Below, one piece after another: positions 1 through 9,056 of a stretch of DNA of 64,000 bases. The stretch is from Burkholderia sp. Nafp2/4-1b (GTDB lineage Bacteria > Pseudomonadota > Gammaproteobacteria > Burkholderiales > Burkholderiaceae): NCBI RefSeq assembly GCF_003635165.1, contig NZ_ML058624.1:216407-280406 (forward strand), read 5' to 3'. Both the position numbers and the translations under genes were made by a program. The notes beneath the pieces are model-generated. The model was given only the letters and a program-made list of their open reading frames with translations. It was not told where the DNA came from and made no database searches. How positions within the stretch are numbered: the first letter of the stretch is position 1; every line of letters begins with the position of its first letter.

Positions 1-305
1 CACATCATCAGCACCGAGATCATCATCGCCGCGCGCCGGCCGTGACGGTCGGCGATGCGGCCGAACAGCCAGCCGCCGATCGGACGCATCAGGAAGCCGG
101 CCGCGAACACGCCGGCCGTGTTGAGCAACTGCGTCGTCGTGTTGCCGCTCGGGAAGAACGCCGGCGCGAAGTACAGCGCGCAGAACGAGTAGATGTAGAA
201 ATCGAACCACTCGACGAGGTTGCCCGATGAGGCGCCGACGATGGCGAACACGCGCCGCCGGGTGTCGTGCGCGGACAGCGCAGCTTGGTCGGTCTGGACG
301 TCCAT
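1..305 (-). CDS. kgtP: alpha-ketoglutarate permease, MFS (5' part only)
   Basis: The first 101 codons of a major facilitator transporter; the rest lies left of the window. The protein starts MDVQTDQAALSAHDTRRRVF and continues with the hallmark GASSGNLVEWFDFYIYSF, then RPIGGWLFGRIADRHGRR, the MFS loop 2-3 signature. The match to E. coli KgtP, a proton symporter for 2-oxoglutarate in the inner membrane, is very close along this stretch. The ATG at 303-305 is the only plausible start. A related metabolite/H+ symporter cannot be excluded from the N-terminus alone. Confidence 0.85.
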   Translation of the reverse strand, partial: MDVQTDQAALSAHDTRRRVFAIVGASSGNLVEWFDFYIYSFCALYFAPAFFPSGNTTTQLLNTAGVFAAGFLMRPIGGWLFGRIADRHGRRAAMMISVLMM

Positions 306-482
306 GGGTTGGTCTGTTCCTTTTAGTGCTTTCTGGGCGAGACGGCTGCGGGCCGCCGCGTGCGTCGCACGTGGCACCGGTTCCGGCGCACGGCGCTACG
401 GGATTTTAGCGAAATGTAAAGTAACGGGCTTTCCGGGTTCGTCCGGATGTAGAAAAATTTTCTCGCGCTGCGCGTTCGTCAT
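306..482. other. intergenic, kgtP leader
   Basis: Leader of kgtP (minus strand) up to the spoVR terminator. An AT-richer patch lies around 400-470. No convincing -35/-10 pair and no small gene were seen. Confidence 0.4.
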
Positions 483-509
483 ATGAAAACGCCAGCCGCG
501 AGGCTGGCG
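483..509 (-). terminator. rho-independent terminator of spoVR
   Basis: CGCCAGCC (490-497) pairs with GGCTGGCG (502-509) around a GCGA loop. On the minus strand the stem is followed by TTTTCAT. It sits about 30 bp past the spoVR stop and would end the prkA-yeaH-spoVR transcript. Confidence 0.8.
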
Positions 510-537
510 TCGGATGCAAGCTATTCCCGCACGGCAC

Positions 538-2061
538 TCAAACGCGCACCTCCGGCGGCACGTAGCGGCACTCGTAGCGCTTGCGCACGGTACCGGCCTC
601 GTCGACGCTTTCCAGGAACACGTCGAACTGCCAGAGCCGCGCCATGTGCTTGAGCACTTCCTCGCTGTCGTTCGACAGATGGCGGTTGTCGGTCATGAAG
701 TGGCGCAGCGTGAGGCTGCGGTCGCCGCGCGTGTTGACGGCCCACACCTGGATGTTCGGCTCGCGGTGATGGATGTCGTACTGCCGCGACAGCGCCTGCC
801 GCACGTACTGGTAGCCGGATTCGTCGTGGATCGCCGACACCTCGAGCGAATCGCGCATGTCGTCGTCGAGCACCGAGAACAGCCGCATCTCGCGGATCAG
901 GTTCGGCGACAGGTACTGCGCGATGAAGCTCTCGTCCTTGAAGTTGCGCATCGCGTAGTGCATCGCCGGCAGCCACGGGGTGCCCGCGATCTCCGGGAAC
1001 CACTTGTAGTCCTCTTCCGTCGGCGCTTCGCAGATCCGGCGGATGTCGCTCATCATCGAGAAACCGAGCGCATACGGGTTGATCCCGCTGTAGTACGGCT
1101 TCGTGACGGGCGGCTGGTAGACCACGTTGCTGTGCGAATGGAGGAACTCCATCATGAAGCTGTCTTCCAGCTTGCCCTGGTTGTACAGCGTGTTCAGCAA
1201 CGTGTAATGCCAGAACGTCGCCCAGCCCTCGTTCATCACCTGCGTCTGCCGCTGCGGATAGAAGTACTGGCCGATCTTGCGCACGATGCGGATCACTTCC
1301 CGCTCCCACGGCTCGAGCAGCGGTGCATTCTTCTCCGCGAAATACAGCAGGTTTTCCTGCGGCTCGGACGGATAGCGTTCTTCCTGCTCCTCCATCAGCT
1401 CCGGCTTGCGGCCCGGCAGCGTGCGCCACAGCTCGTTGACCTGCGACTGCAGATACGCCTCGCGCTCGCGGCGCAGCGCGGCCTCTTTCGACAGCGACGG
1501 TTTCTGCGGCCGCTTGTAGCGGTCGACGCCGTAGTTCATCAGCGCATGGCACGAGTCGAGCAGTTCCTCGACGCGGTCGAGCCCGTAGCGCTCCTCGCAC
1601 TCGGCGACGTAGTTCTTCGCGTACACGAGGTAGTCGACGATCGCGTGCGCGTCAGTCCACAGCCGGAACAGGTAATTGCCCTTGAAGAAGGAGTTGTGCC
1701 CGTACGCCGCGTGCGCGATGACGAGCGCCTGCATCGTCATCGTGTTCTCTTCCATCAGATACGCGATGCATGGGTTCGAGTTGATGACGATTTCGTACGC
1801 GAGGCCCATCTGGCCGCGGCGATAGCTTTTCTCGGTTGCGAGGAAGTGCTTGCCGAACGACCAGTGGCGGTAGTTGACCGGCATCCCGACCGACGCGTAC
1901 GCATCCATCATCTGCTCGGCGCTGATCAGTTCGAGCTGGATCGGATAGATGTCGAGCTCGTATTGCTCGGCGACCTGCGAGATGTGCGTGTCGTATTCCT
2001 CGAGCAGTTCGAACGTCCAGTCGGACGGGCAAGGCAGCGGCTTGCGTTCGGCAACGTTCAT
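538..2061 (-). CDS. SpoVR family protein (YcgB-like)
   Basis: A 507-residue cytoplasmic protein of the SpoVR family (E. coli YcgB is 510 aa). The conserved family core is intact: EQMMDAYASVGMPVNYRHW, GLAYEIVINSNPCIAYLMEE and CHALMNYGVDRYKRPQK. The biochemical role is unknown; B. subtilis SpoVR affects the spore cortex, and in proteobacteria the gene travels with prkA and yeaH and is stress or stationary-phase induced. I chose ATG 2061 because it gives the family length and has AAGGA 7 nt upstream. An in-frame ATG at 2217 also has an AGGTGG motif and overlaps the yeaH stop as ATGA; it would add a 52-residue low-complexity extension. It is the last gene of a three-gene operon. Confidence 0.9.
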   Translation of the reverse strand: MNVAERKPLPCPSDWTFELLEEYDTHISQVAEQYELDIYPIQLELISAEQMMDAYASVGMPVNYRHWSFGKHFLATEKSYRRGQMGLAYEIVINSNPCIAYLMEENTMTMQALVIAHAAYGHNSFFKGNYLFRLWTDAHAIVDYLVYAKNYVAECEERYGLDRVEELLDSCHALMNYGVDRYKRPQKPSLSKEAALRREREAYLQSQVNELWRTLPGRKPELMEEQEERYPSEPQENLLYFAEKNAPLLEPWEREVIRIVRKIGQYFYPQRQTQVMNEGWATFWHYTLLNTLYNQGKLEDSFMMEFLHSHSNVVYQPPVTKPYYSGINPYALGFSMMSDIRRICEAPTEEDYKWFPEIAGTPWLPAMHYAMRNFKDESFIAQYLSPNLIREMRLFSVLDDDMRDSLEVSAIHDESGYQYVRQALSRQYDIHHREPNIQVWAVNTRGDRSLTLRHFMTDNRHLSNDSEEVLKHMARLWQFDVFLESVDEAGTVRKRYECRYVPPEVRV

Positions 2062-2213
2062 ACGCGCTTCCTTCTGCCCGGCACCGGGCAAGTCGGCGGC
2101 CGGCGGCACCGGCTCGGCCTGGCCGCGTTGCTGCGATGCGGCAGGGCCGGCCTGGTCGTCGCCGGAAGGGCGCGGCGCATAGCCGCGCGACTCGTTGTGC
2201 AGATGGCGGGTCG

Positions 2214-3482
2214 TCATGACATTTCCACCTGCTTTTCGAACAATTCGCGAAATACGGGGTAAATATCGGCAGCCGATTCGACTTTTTTCATCGCGAGGTG
2301 CGGTTGCGACAACGCCAGTTGCGCGTACTCCAGCCACAGGTTCTGCTCTTCCGGCGCGACCTGGATATACGCGAAATACCGCGTCTTGGTGAGGATATCC
2401 TCTTCCAGCATTTTGCGACACTTCGGCGAATCGTCTGTCCAGTTGTCGCCGTCGGACGCCTGCGCACCGTAGATGTTCCATTCGGTCGGCGAGTAGCGCT
2501 CGTTCATCACCTTGCGCATCAACTCGAGCGCGCTCGACACGACGGTGCCGCCGCTTTCGGTCGAATGGAAGAAGGTGTCTTCGTCGACTTCCTCGGCGCG
2601 CGTGTGGTGACGAATGAACACGACTTCGATCCGCTCGTAGTTGCGCTTCAGGAACAGGTACAAAAGAATGAAGAAACGCTTCGCGAGATCCTTGCGCTGC
2701 TCGTCCATCGAGCCCGACACGTCCATCAGGCAGAACATCACGGCCTGGCTCGACGGTTGCGGCTGCTTCACGCGGTTGATGTAGCGCAGGTCGAACGGAT
2801 CGATGAACGGAATCCGCCAGATACGCCCCTTCAGGTGATGGATCTCGGCCTCGAGCGTCGCGATTTCCGCGCGACGGTCCTCGGTGTCCTTCTTCAGCAC
2901 CTCGAGCTGCGCCTCCAGCTCGCGCAGCTCGTTGACGAGCGGCGAGCCGAGCGCGATACGCCGGCCGAGCGCGCTGCGCAGCGAGCGCACGACGTCGATG
3001 TTGTTCGGCGTGCCTTCCGCCGACCAGCCCGCGCGCACGTTCTTCCAGCTCGGCACCGTCAGCAGGTGCGTCTTCACGAGGCGCGGCAGTTCGAGATCGT
3101 CGAAGAAGTACTGCATGAATTCGTCGCGCGACAGCTCGAACACGAAGTCGTCCTGCCCTTCGCCCTCGTTGCTGGCCTGACTGCCGCCGCCGCCCGAGCC
3201 GCCCTGCGGACGCGGAATCTTGTCGCCGCGCACGTAGTCTTCGTTGCCCGGGTGCACGTATTCACGACGCCCGCCCGGCGCGTGCCGGAAATTCGGCTCC
3301 GCGATGTCCTTGCGCGGGATCGTGATGCTTTGCGTGCTCTGGATATCCTTGATGCTACGGTCGCGCACCGCGTCGGACACGGCACGACGAATGTAGTTCT
3401 TGACGCGACGCAGAAAGCGTTCGCGGTTGGCGATGCTCTTGTTCTTGCCGGCCAGCCTGCGGTCGATGATTTGATGAAGCAC
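2214..3482 (-). CDS. yeaH: YeaH/YhbH family protein (UPF0229), VWA-like
   Basis: A 422-residue protein matching E. coli YeaH over its length (IDRRLAGKNKSIANRERFLRR, HPGNEDYV, RPQGG). A Gly-rich linker lies near residues 93-100 and a Glu/Lys-rich coiled coil near 185-220. The C-terminal half is von Willebrand A-like with the MIDAS motif DVSGS at 254-258. YeaH is a proposed partner or target of the PrkA kinase (YeaG); the exact function is unsettled. The gene lies between prkA (126 bp upstream, with an inverted repeat in the gap) and spoVR (at 2214-2217, ATGA overlap if the long spoVR start is used). Confidence 0.92.
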   Translation of the reverse strand: MLHQIIDRRLAGKNKSIANRERFLRRVKNYIRRAVSDAVRDRSIKDIQSTQSITIPRKDIAEPNFRHAPGGRREYVHPGNEDYVRGDKIPRPQGGSGGGGSQASNEGEGQDDFVFELSRDEFMQYFFDDLELPRLVKTHLLTVPSWKNVRAGWSAEGTPNNIDVVRSLRSALGRRIALGSPLVNELRELEAQLEVLKKDTEDRRAEIATLEAEIHHLKGRIWRIPFIDPFDLRYINRVKQPQPSSQAVMFCLMDVSGSMDEQRKDLAKRFFILLYLFLKRNYERIEVVFIRHHTRAEEVDEDTFFHSTESGGTVVSSALELMRKVMNERYSPTEWNIYGAQASDGDNWTDDSPKCRKMLEEDILTKTRYFAYIQVAPEEQNLWLEYAQLALSQPHLAMKKVESAADIYPVFRELFEKQVEMS

Positions 3483-3566
3483 TCCCGGTCTCCCGCTCGA
3501 AAGTCGATCTGCCGGGGCACTCGCCGCGCATGCCGTCTGCCGTCATGCGGGCGGCGCCTCTGAAGA

Positions 3567-3593
3567 CGCCCGTACGGACTCGCCGTACGGGCG
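3567..3593. repeat. perfect inverted repeat in the prkA-yeaH gap
   Basis: CGCCCGTACGG (3567-3577) and CCGTACGGGCG (3583-3593) form an 11-bp stem with a 5-nt loop between the prkA stop (3608) and the yeaH start (3482). No T-run follows on the minus strand, so it looks like an RNA processing or stability element, or partial attenuator, that uncouples prkA from yeaH expression. Confidence 0.6.
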
Positions 3594-3607
3594 CAGTACC
3601 GCGCGCG

Positions 3608-5530
3608 TCATGACGACTTGCGCACGCGCAGGTACCAGTCGCAAAGCAGCCTCACCTGCTTCGGCGTATAGCCCTTCGCGACCATCCGGTTCACAAAGTC
3701 CTCATGCTTGCGCTGCTCCTCTGCCGAGCCCTTCGCGTTGAACGAAATGACCGGCAACAGTTCCTCGGTATTCGAGAACATCTTCTTCTCGATCACGACG
3801 CGCAACTTCTCGTAGCTGGTCCACACCGGATTCTTCCCGGCGTTCGCCGCCCGCGCCCGCAACACGAAGTTGACGATCTCGTTGCGGTAATCCTTCGGAT
3901 TGCTGATCCCGGCCGGCTTCTCGATCTTCTCCAGCTCCGCGTTCAGCGCGGCGCGGTCGAAGCTCTCGCCCGTGTCGTGATCGCGGAATTCCTGGTCCTG
4001 GATCCAGAAGTCCGCATACGTGACGTAGCGATCGAAGATGTTCTGCCCGTATTCCGAATACGATTCGAGATAGGCGGTCTGGATCTCCTTGCCGATGAAT
4101 TCCGCATAGCGCGACGCGAGCACGTCCTTCACGAACGACAGGTACTTCTGCTCGGTTTCCGGCGGGAACTGCTCGCGTTCGATCTGCTGTTCGAGCACAT
4201 ACATCAGGTGCACGGGGTTGGCCGCGACCTCGCTCGAATCGAAGTTGAACACGCGCGACAGGATCTTGAACGCGAAGCGTGTCGACACGCCCGTCATCCC
4301 TTCGTCCACGCCGGCGTAGTCGCGATACTCCTGGTACGACTTCGCCTTCGGATCGGTGTCCTTCAGGTTTTCGCCGTCGTACACCTGCATCTTCGAGAAC
4401 AGGCTCGAATTCTCCGGCTCGTGCAGGCGCGACAGCACCGAGAACTGCGACATCATCTTCAACGTGCCCGGCGCGCACACGGCTTCGGCCAGCGACGAAT
4501 TGCGGATCAGCTTCTCGTAGATCTTCGTCTCTTCCGACACGCGCAGGCAGTACGGCACCTTGACGACGAAGATCCGGTCGAGCAGTGCCTCGTTGTTGCG
4601 GTTGTTGCGGAACGCCTTCCACTCCGACTCGTTAGAGTGCGCGAGGATCACGCCGTCGAACGGGATCGCGCCGAATCCTTCGGTACCCTTGAAGTTGCCT
4701 TCCTGCGTTGCGGTCAGCAGCGGATGCAGCACCTTGATCGGCGCCTTGAACATTTCGACGAATTCGAGCAGGCCCTGGTTGGCGAGACACAGGCCGCCCG
4801 AGTAGCTGTACGCATCGGCGTCGTCCTGCGCGTACTGTTCGAGCTTGCGGATATCGACCTTGCCGACGAGCGACGAGATGTCCTGGTTGTTCTCGTCGCC
4901 AGGCTCCGTCTTCGCGATGCCGATCTGCCGGAGGATCGACGGATAGCGGCGCACCACGCGGAACTGACGGATGTCGCCGTTGTATTCGTGCAGGCGCTTG
5001 ACCGCCCACGGACTCAGGATGCTCTTCAGGTAGCGGCGCGGAATGCCGTATTGCTCTTCGAGGATCGGGCCGTCTTCGTCGTAGTCGAACAGCCCGAGCG
5101 GCGATTCGTTGACGGGCGAACCCTTCAGCGCATAGAACGGCACGCGCTCCATCAGTTGCTTCAGGCGCTCGGCGATCGACGACTTGCCGCCGCCCACCGG
5201 GCCGAGCAGGTAGAGGATCTGCTTCTTCTCTTCGAGGCCCTGCGCAGCGTGGCGGAAGTATGCGACCACCTGCTCGATCACTTCCTCCATTCCGTAGAAC
5301 TCACGGAACGCGGGATAGACCTTGATAACCTTGTTCGCGAAGATCCGCGACAGGCGCGGGTCGTTGCGAGTGTCGATCTGTTCGGGTTCCCCGATTGCAG
5401 CCAGCATGCGTTCGCCCGCCGTGGCATACGCTGACGGATCGTTCTTGCAGAGCGCGAGATACTCCTCCAGCGAGAGCTCTTCCTCTCGCGTTTTTTCGAA
5501 GCGGTTCGCGAAGCTGCTGTAAATATCCAT
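3608..5530 (-). CDS. prkA: PrkA family serine protein kinase / AAA+ protein
   Basis: A 640-residue homolog of E. coli YeaG and B. subtilis PrkA. The N-terminal AAA-type PrkA domain has a Walker A motif GPVGGGKS at residues 110-117; the C-terminal PrkA domain follows. The family was described as a Ser/Thr kinase with distant eukaryotic kinase similarity, and later work suggested AAA+ protease-like activity for some members. In E. coli it acts in nitrogen starvation and stationary-phase adaptation. The ATG at 5530 is preceded by GGGAGGT at ideal spacing, so the longer frame up to 5590 is not used. First gene of the prkA-yeaH-spoVR operon. Confidence 0.95.
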   Translation of the reverse strand: MDIYSSFANRFEKTREEELSLEEYLALCKNDPSAYATAGERMLAAIGEPEQIDTRNDPRLSRIFANKVIKVYPAFREFYGMEEVIEQVVAYFRHAAQGLEEKKQILYLLGPVGGGKSSIAERLKQLMERVPFYALKGSPVNESPLGLFDYDEDGPILEEQYGIPRRYLKSILSPWAVKRLHEYNGDIRQFRVVRRYPSILRQIGIAKTEPGDENNQDISSLVGKVDIRKLEQYAQDDADAYSYSGGLCLANQGLLEFVEMFKAPIKVLHPLLTATQEGNFKGTEGFGAIPFDGVILAHSNESEWKAFRNNRNNEALLDRIFVVKVPYCLRVSEETKIYEKLIRNSSLAEAVCAPGTLKMMSQFSVLSRLHEPENSSLFSKMQVYDGENLKDTDPKAKSYQEYRDYAGVDEGMTGVSTRFAFKILSRVFNFDSSEVAANPVHLMYVLEQQIEREQFPPETEQKYLSFVKDVLASRYAEFIGKEIQTAYLESYSEYGQNIFDRYVTYADFWIQDQEFRDHDTGESFDRAALNAELEKIEKPAGISNPKDYRNEIVNFVLRARAANAGKNPVWTSYEKLRVVIEKKMFSNTEELLPVISFNAKGSAEEQRKHEDFVNRMVAKGYTPKQVRLLCDWYLRVRKSS

Positions 5531-5971
5531 GCTACCTCCCTCGCCTGAGTCTGAAGACGTGCCTGCCTTCCTACGACTGCGCAGAAGCAAGCGCGTTCGA
5601 ATTCATCCTAAACCCTTTCTTATTTTTTTTCACGAACTCTTCGTATGAAGTTCGTCATTCTCGACAACACCGCTTGGACAACGCATTTCCTCGCTTTACA
5701 ATCGATCTCCCGTGTCGCAGAAACTGCATCCGCCACGTCTCGTCGAGCATCGAATCGTCTCGTGCGTTGGACATCTGCGACGTCGTCGCCCTCCCTTCGT
5801 TCTTCCCTGCATTCCTATACGTTCGAGCGCACGTGTGCGATGACATGACACGTGCGCCGTTACAAATTTTTTTCGCATCTTGCACAGTGCCGCCGCGCAC
5901 GAGTGGGCCGGCACGACACGCGGCGATGTTCGATCGTTCGCGCGCGGCTGACATATCCAGTCGACCGCGAA
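5531..5971. other. 441-bp intergenic region upstream of prkA
   Basis: Leader and promoter region of prkA, with a T-rich block near 5625-5630 and an inverted repeat ACGAACT/AGTTCGT at 5632-5638 and 5649-5655. Several open frames here have coding-poor composition and no ribosome binding site. I could not place a sigma-54 or sigma-70 promoter with confidence. Confidence 0.4.
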
Positions 5972-6000
5972 AACGACGACGCCCGCATGCCGCGGGCGTC
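5972..6000 (-). terminator. terminator of the chemoreceptor gene
   Basis: GACGCCCGC (5978-5986) pairs with GCGGGCGTC (5992-6000). On the minus strand the stem is followed by GTCGTTTTCG, 40-70 bp past the receptor stop. Confidence 0.7.
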
Positions 6001-6040
6001 GAGCGCTACCAAATGGGGATAGATGCGCGGTGCACGCGAA

Positions 6041-7849
6041 TCAGAACGTCTCCCAATCGTCGCCGCCGGCGGCAGCCGCAACCGCCGCCTGTGCTGGCGC
6101 GGCGGAAGCGGCTACGGGTTTGCGAGCAGACGTAGCAATTGCCGTGCGCTTCGCCGGTGCCTCGCGAATGTCACGGGCGTCACGGGCGTCACGGGCGCCG
6201 GCCGATGCGCCCGATGCGGACGTCGTGACCGGCGCGGCAACCGGCGCGGGCATCGCACGCGGCGTTTGCCGCGCCGCAACGGCGGCGGCAGGCCGGCCGC
6301 CCGCTTCGTCGTCGATCCGGAACACCGACGTCGCTTCGCGCAGCCGCGCGGCCTGCTCGTCGAGCGATTGCGCGGCGGCCGCCGCTTCCTCGACGAGCGC
6401 GGCGTTCTGCTGCGTGACTTCGTCCATCTGCGCGACCGCGCGCGCGACCTGGTCGATGCCGCCGCTCTGCTCTTCCGACGCGGCCGCGATTTCGCCCATG
6501 ATGTCGGTCACGCGCTGCACTGCGCTGATCACATCGCTCATCGTGCGGCCGGCTTCGTCGACCAGCGTCGACCCGGTGCGGATGCGGTCCACCGACGCGT
6601 CGATCAGCACCTTGATCTCCTTGGCCGCGCTCGACGAACGCTGCGCGAGGCTGCGCACCTCGCCCGCGACGACCGCGAACCCGCGCCCTTCCTCGCCGGC
6701 GCGCGCCGCCTCGACGGCCGCGTTCAGCGCCAGGATGTTGGTCTGGAACGCGATGCCCTCGATGATCGCGATGATGTCCGCGATCTTCGCGGAGCTGTCG
6801 TTGATCTCGCCCATCGTGCCGACCACCTGGCCGACCACCGTATTGCCCTTGTTTGCAATCTCCGATGCATTCGCGGCCAGCGAGCTTGCCTGCCGTGCAT
6901 TGTCCGCGTTCTGCTTCACGGTGCCGGTCAGCTGCTCCATGCTCGACGCGGTTTCCTGCAGCGCCGAGGCCTGTTCTTCCGTGCGCGACGACAGGTCGAT
7001 GTTGCCGGCGGCGATCTGCCGCGCCGCGGTCGCGATCGACTCGCTGCCGCCGCGTACCGTGCGCACCGTGTCGATCAGGCCGCGCTGCATCTTCGCGAGC
7101 CCGTCGAGGAGCTGGCCCATTTCGTCGCGCCGATGCACGACGACCGAGCGGCGCAGGTCGCCCGCGGCGATCGCGTCGAAATGCGCGAGCGCGTCCGCGA
7201 GCGGACGGCCGATCGCACGGCTCAACGTCAGCCATGACAGCACCGCGGCGATCAGGCCCGCTGCCAGCACGGCGATCGACAGCACCCGCAGCGTTTCATA
7301 CACCGATTCCGCATGGTTGAAGGTCGCGTCGGCGTCGGTGAACTGGAAATTGCGCAGCGCTTCGCCCGCCGTCGCGAGATCGCTGTAGCGCGCCTGGAGT
7401 TCCTTGGCGCCCTCGCCGATGCGGTCATGGTCGCCCGTCGCCACCGTGCTGCCGAACGCGTCGCAACTGCGCTGCAGCACCTGTCGCTTCGCGGCGACGT
7501 CCTGCGCGAGCCGGTCTTCCGCCGGCCCGCGCGGCAGCGCAAGGTACTTCTGCCACCACGTGTCGGACTGCGCGCGCATCGCACGGCTGCGCTCCACCGC
7601 GGCGGCGGCGTCCGCCGTGCCGGCCAGCAGCGCGGCGCGATCGAGCGCCAGGCGCTCGCGCGCCGCATACATTTCTGCCATGGCCACGTTGACCGCGCTC
7701 GGCATCTGGTTCGTGAAAATATCGCGCGTCGCGTCGTTCGAGCGCGTCATCCCGTACACGCCGAGCACGCCGATCACCCCAAGCAGTACCGCGAGAAACG
7801 CCATCGTCAAACCGATGCGCGCACGTATCGTCAGGTTTCCGATCACCAT
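6041..7849 (-). CDS. methyl-accepting chemotaxis protein
   Basis: A transmembrane chemoreceptor of about 602 residues. The order is: TM helix near residues 11-32, periplasmic four-helix-type sensor domain to about 190, second TM helix, HAMP linker, then the cytoplasmic signalling domain with the hairpin tip AFQTNILALNAAVEAARAGE. An Ala/Pro-rich linker leads to the C-terminal DDWETF, which fits the xWxxF-type tether pentapeptide that docks CheR/CheB. The ligand is unknown; the sensor resembles the Tar/Tsr-like Burkholderia receptors. Two adjacent ATGs exist (7852, 7849); AGGA spacing favours 7849. Monocistronic, with its own terminator. Confidence 0.92.
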   Translation of the reverse strand: MVIGNLTIRARIGLTMAFLAVLLGVIGVLGVYGMTRSNDATRDIFTNQMPSAVNVAMAEMYAARERLALDRAALLAGTADAAAAVERSRAMRAQSDTWWQKYLALPRGPAEDRLAQDVAAKRQVLQRSCDAFGSTVATGDHDRIGEGAKELQARYSDLATAGEALRNFQFTDADATFNHAESVYETLRVLSIAVLAAGLIAAVLSWLTLSRAIGRPLADALAHFDAIAAGDLRRSVVVHRRDEMGQLLDGLAKMQRGLIDTVRTVRGGSESIATAARQIAAGNIDLSSRTEEQASALQETASSMEQLTGTVKQNADNARQASSLAANASEIANKGNTVVGQVVGTMGEINDSSAKIADIIAIIEGIAFQTNILALNAAVEAARAGEEGRGFAVVAGEVRSLAQRSSSAAKEIKVLIDASVDRIRTGSTLVDEAGRTMSDVISAVQRVTDIMGEIAAASEEQSGGIDQVARAVAQMDEVTQQNAALVEEAAAAAQSLDEQAARLREATSVFRIDDEAGGRPAAAVAARQTPRAMPAPVAAPVTTSASGASAGARDARDARDIREAPAKRTAIATSARKPVAASAAPAQAAVAAAAGGDDWETF

Positions 7850-8039
7850 CATTCTTCCTGTGTTGCGTCGTCATGGACGGGCCTGGCCCGTTTTTCGAAA
7901 CAGTGTTTCGCTCCGATGTTTTTACGACCGCCTGCCGCGCAACTTGATGGTATTGACAACAATTTTTCAGCGATTCCCCAGTTCATTGCAGATCATTGAA
8001 TAATGGGGGCGAAACGATCCGGCCCGCCGGTATAAAGGC

Positions 8040-8063
8040 GGCCGCAAGCATCGTTTGCGGGCC
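8040..8063 (-). terminator. candidate terminator of the rbs operon
   Basis: GGCCGCAA (8040-8047) pairs with TTTGCGGGCC (8054-8063) with one bulge. The minus strand continues as GCCTTTAT, a short T-rich tail. It lies 64 bp past the rbsK stop. Confidence 0.4.
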
Positions 8064-8126
8064 ATTGAGGGTGCGGTCGCCGGCCGCCTGCTGGCGCAGG
8101 TGCCGGCCGCGATGGATGATCCAGCC

Positions 8127-9056
8127 CTATCGGGCCAGTTCGGCGAGCGTGGGAATCGACGGCTGCGCGCCGGCGCGCGTGACCGATAGTGCCGCTGCGC
8201 GTTGCGCGAAGCGGATCGCGGTGTCGACGTCCTCGCCGGCCGCGAGCCGCGCGGCGAAACCGCCGATGAAGGTATCGCCGGCCGCGGTCGTGTCGACCGC
8301 CTGCACGACGGGCGCCGGATAGTGGCGCGCGGCGCCGTCGGCCGCGAGCGCGAGCACGCCGCGTGCGCCGAGCGTGATCAGCACGTTGCGCGCGCCGGCC
8401 GCCTGCAGCGCGCGTGCCGCGGCTTCCGCGTCGGCCGGGTCGCGCACCGGCAGGCCGGTGAGCGCGGCCGCCTCGACCTCGTTCGGGATCAGGTAATCGA
8501 CGAGCGGCAGCCAGCCGTCCGGCAGCGGCGCCACTGCCGGCGCCGGATTGAGCACCACGGTGCGGCCGAGCCGCCGCCCGGCCGACAGCGCCGCGAATAC
8601 GGCGTCCGGCGGCGTCTCGAGCTGGCAGATCAGCACGTCGGTCGCGGCGAGCGCCGCGTCGTGCTGCGCCACCGTTGCGGCCGTGACTTCGCCGTTGCCG
8701 CCCGCGACGATCACGATCGTGTTCTGGCTCGCATCGTCGACGACGATCAGCGCGACGCCGGTCGACGCCGCCGCGCTGGTCGCGAGTCGCGAGCAATCGA
8801 TCCCTTCGGCCGCGAGGCCGGCGCGCAGCGCGGTGCCGTGCGCATCCGCGCCGACGCAGCCGATCATCGTGACCTGGGCGCCGAGCCGCGCGGCCGCGAC
8901 CGCCTGATTGCCGCCCTTGCCGCCCGCCGCCTGCGCGTACGCGTGGCCGGCGAGCGTTTCGCCCGGCACCGGCAGCCGCGGCGCCCGCACGACGAGATCC
9001 ATGTTGAGGCTGCCGACCACCGTCACGCGGCCGGCGCCTGCGTTGCGCGCCGTCAT
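8127..9056 (-). CDS. rbsK: ribokinase
   Basis: A 309-residue PfkB-family sugar kinase that phosphorylates D-ribose to ribose 5-phosphate in the cytoplasm. The N-terminal GGKGGNQAVAAARLG (45-59) and the C-terminal PfkB signature DTTAAGDTFIGGF, with catalytic Asp261, are intact. The ATG at 9056 overlaps the rbsR stop (ATGA at 9053-9056), so the two are translationally coupled. A longer open frame reaching 9833 is the opposite reading of rbsR and is not used. Last gene of the rbs operon. Confidence 0.95.
   Translation of the reverse strand: MTARNAGAGRVTVVGSLNMDLVVRAPRLPVPGETLAGHAYAQAAGGKGGNQAVAAARLGAQVTMIGCVGADAHGTALRAGLAAEGIDCSRLATSAAASTGVALIVVDDASQNTIVIVAGGNGEVTAATVAQHDAALAATDVLICQLETPPDAVFAALSAGRRLGRTVVLNPAPAVAPLPDGWLPLVDYLIPNEVEAAALTGLPVRDPADAEAAARALQAAGARNVLITLGARGVLALAADGAARHYPAPVVQAVDTTAAGDTFIGGFAARLAAGEDVDTAIRFAQRAAALSVTRAGAQPSIPTLAELAR

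Noticed and set aside
514..2262. 582-codon plus-strand frame opposite spoVR
   Set aside because: Shadow of SpoVR; His/Arg/Val-rich, no family match.
3704..5434. 576-codon plus-strand frame opposite prkA
   Set aside because: Shadow of PrkA; no domain and no ribosome binding site.
5655..5954. Minus-strand frame upstream of prkA
   Set aside because: Cys/Arg-rich with no ribosome binding site; lies in the prkA promoter region.
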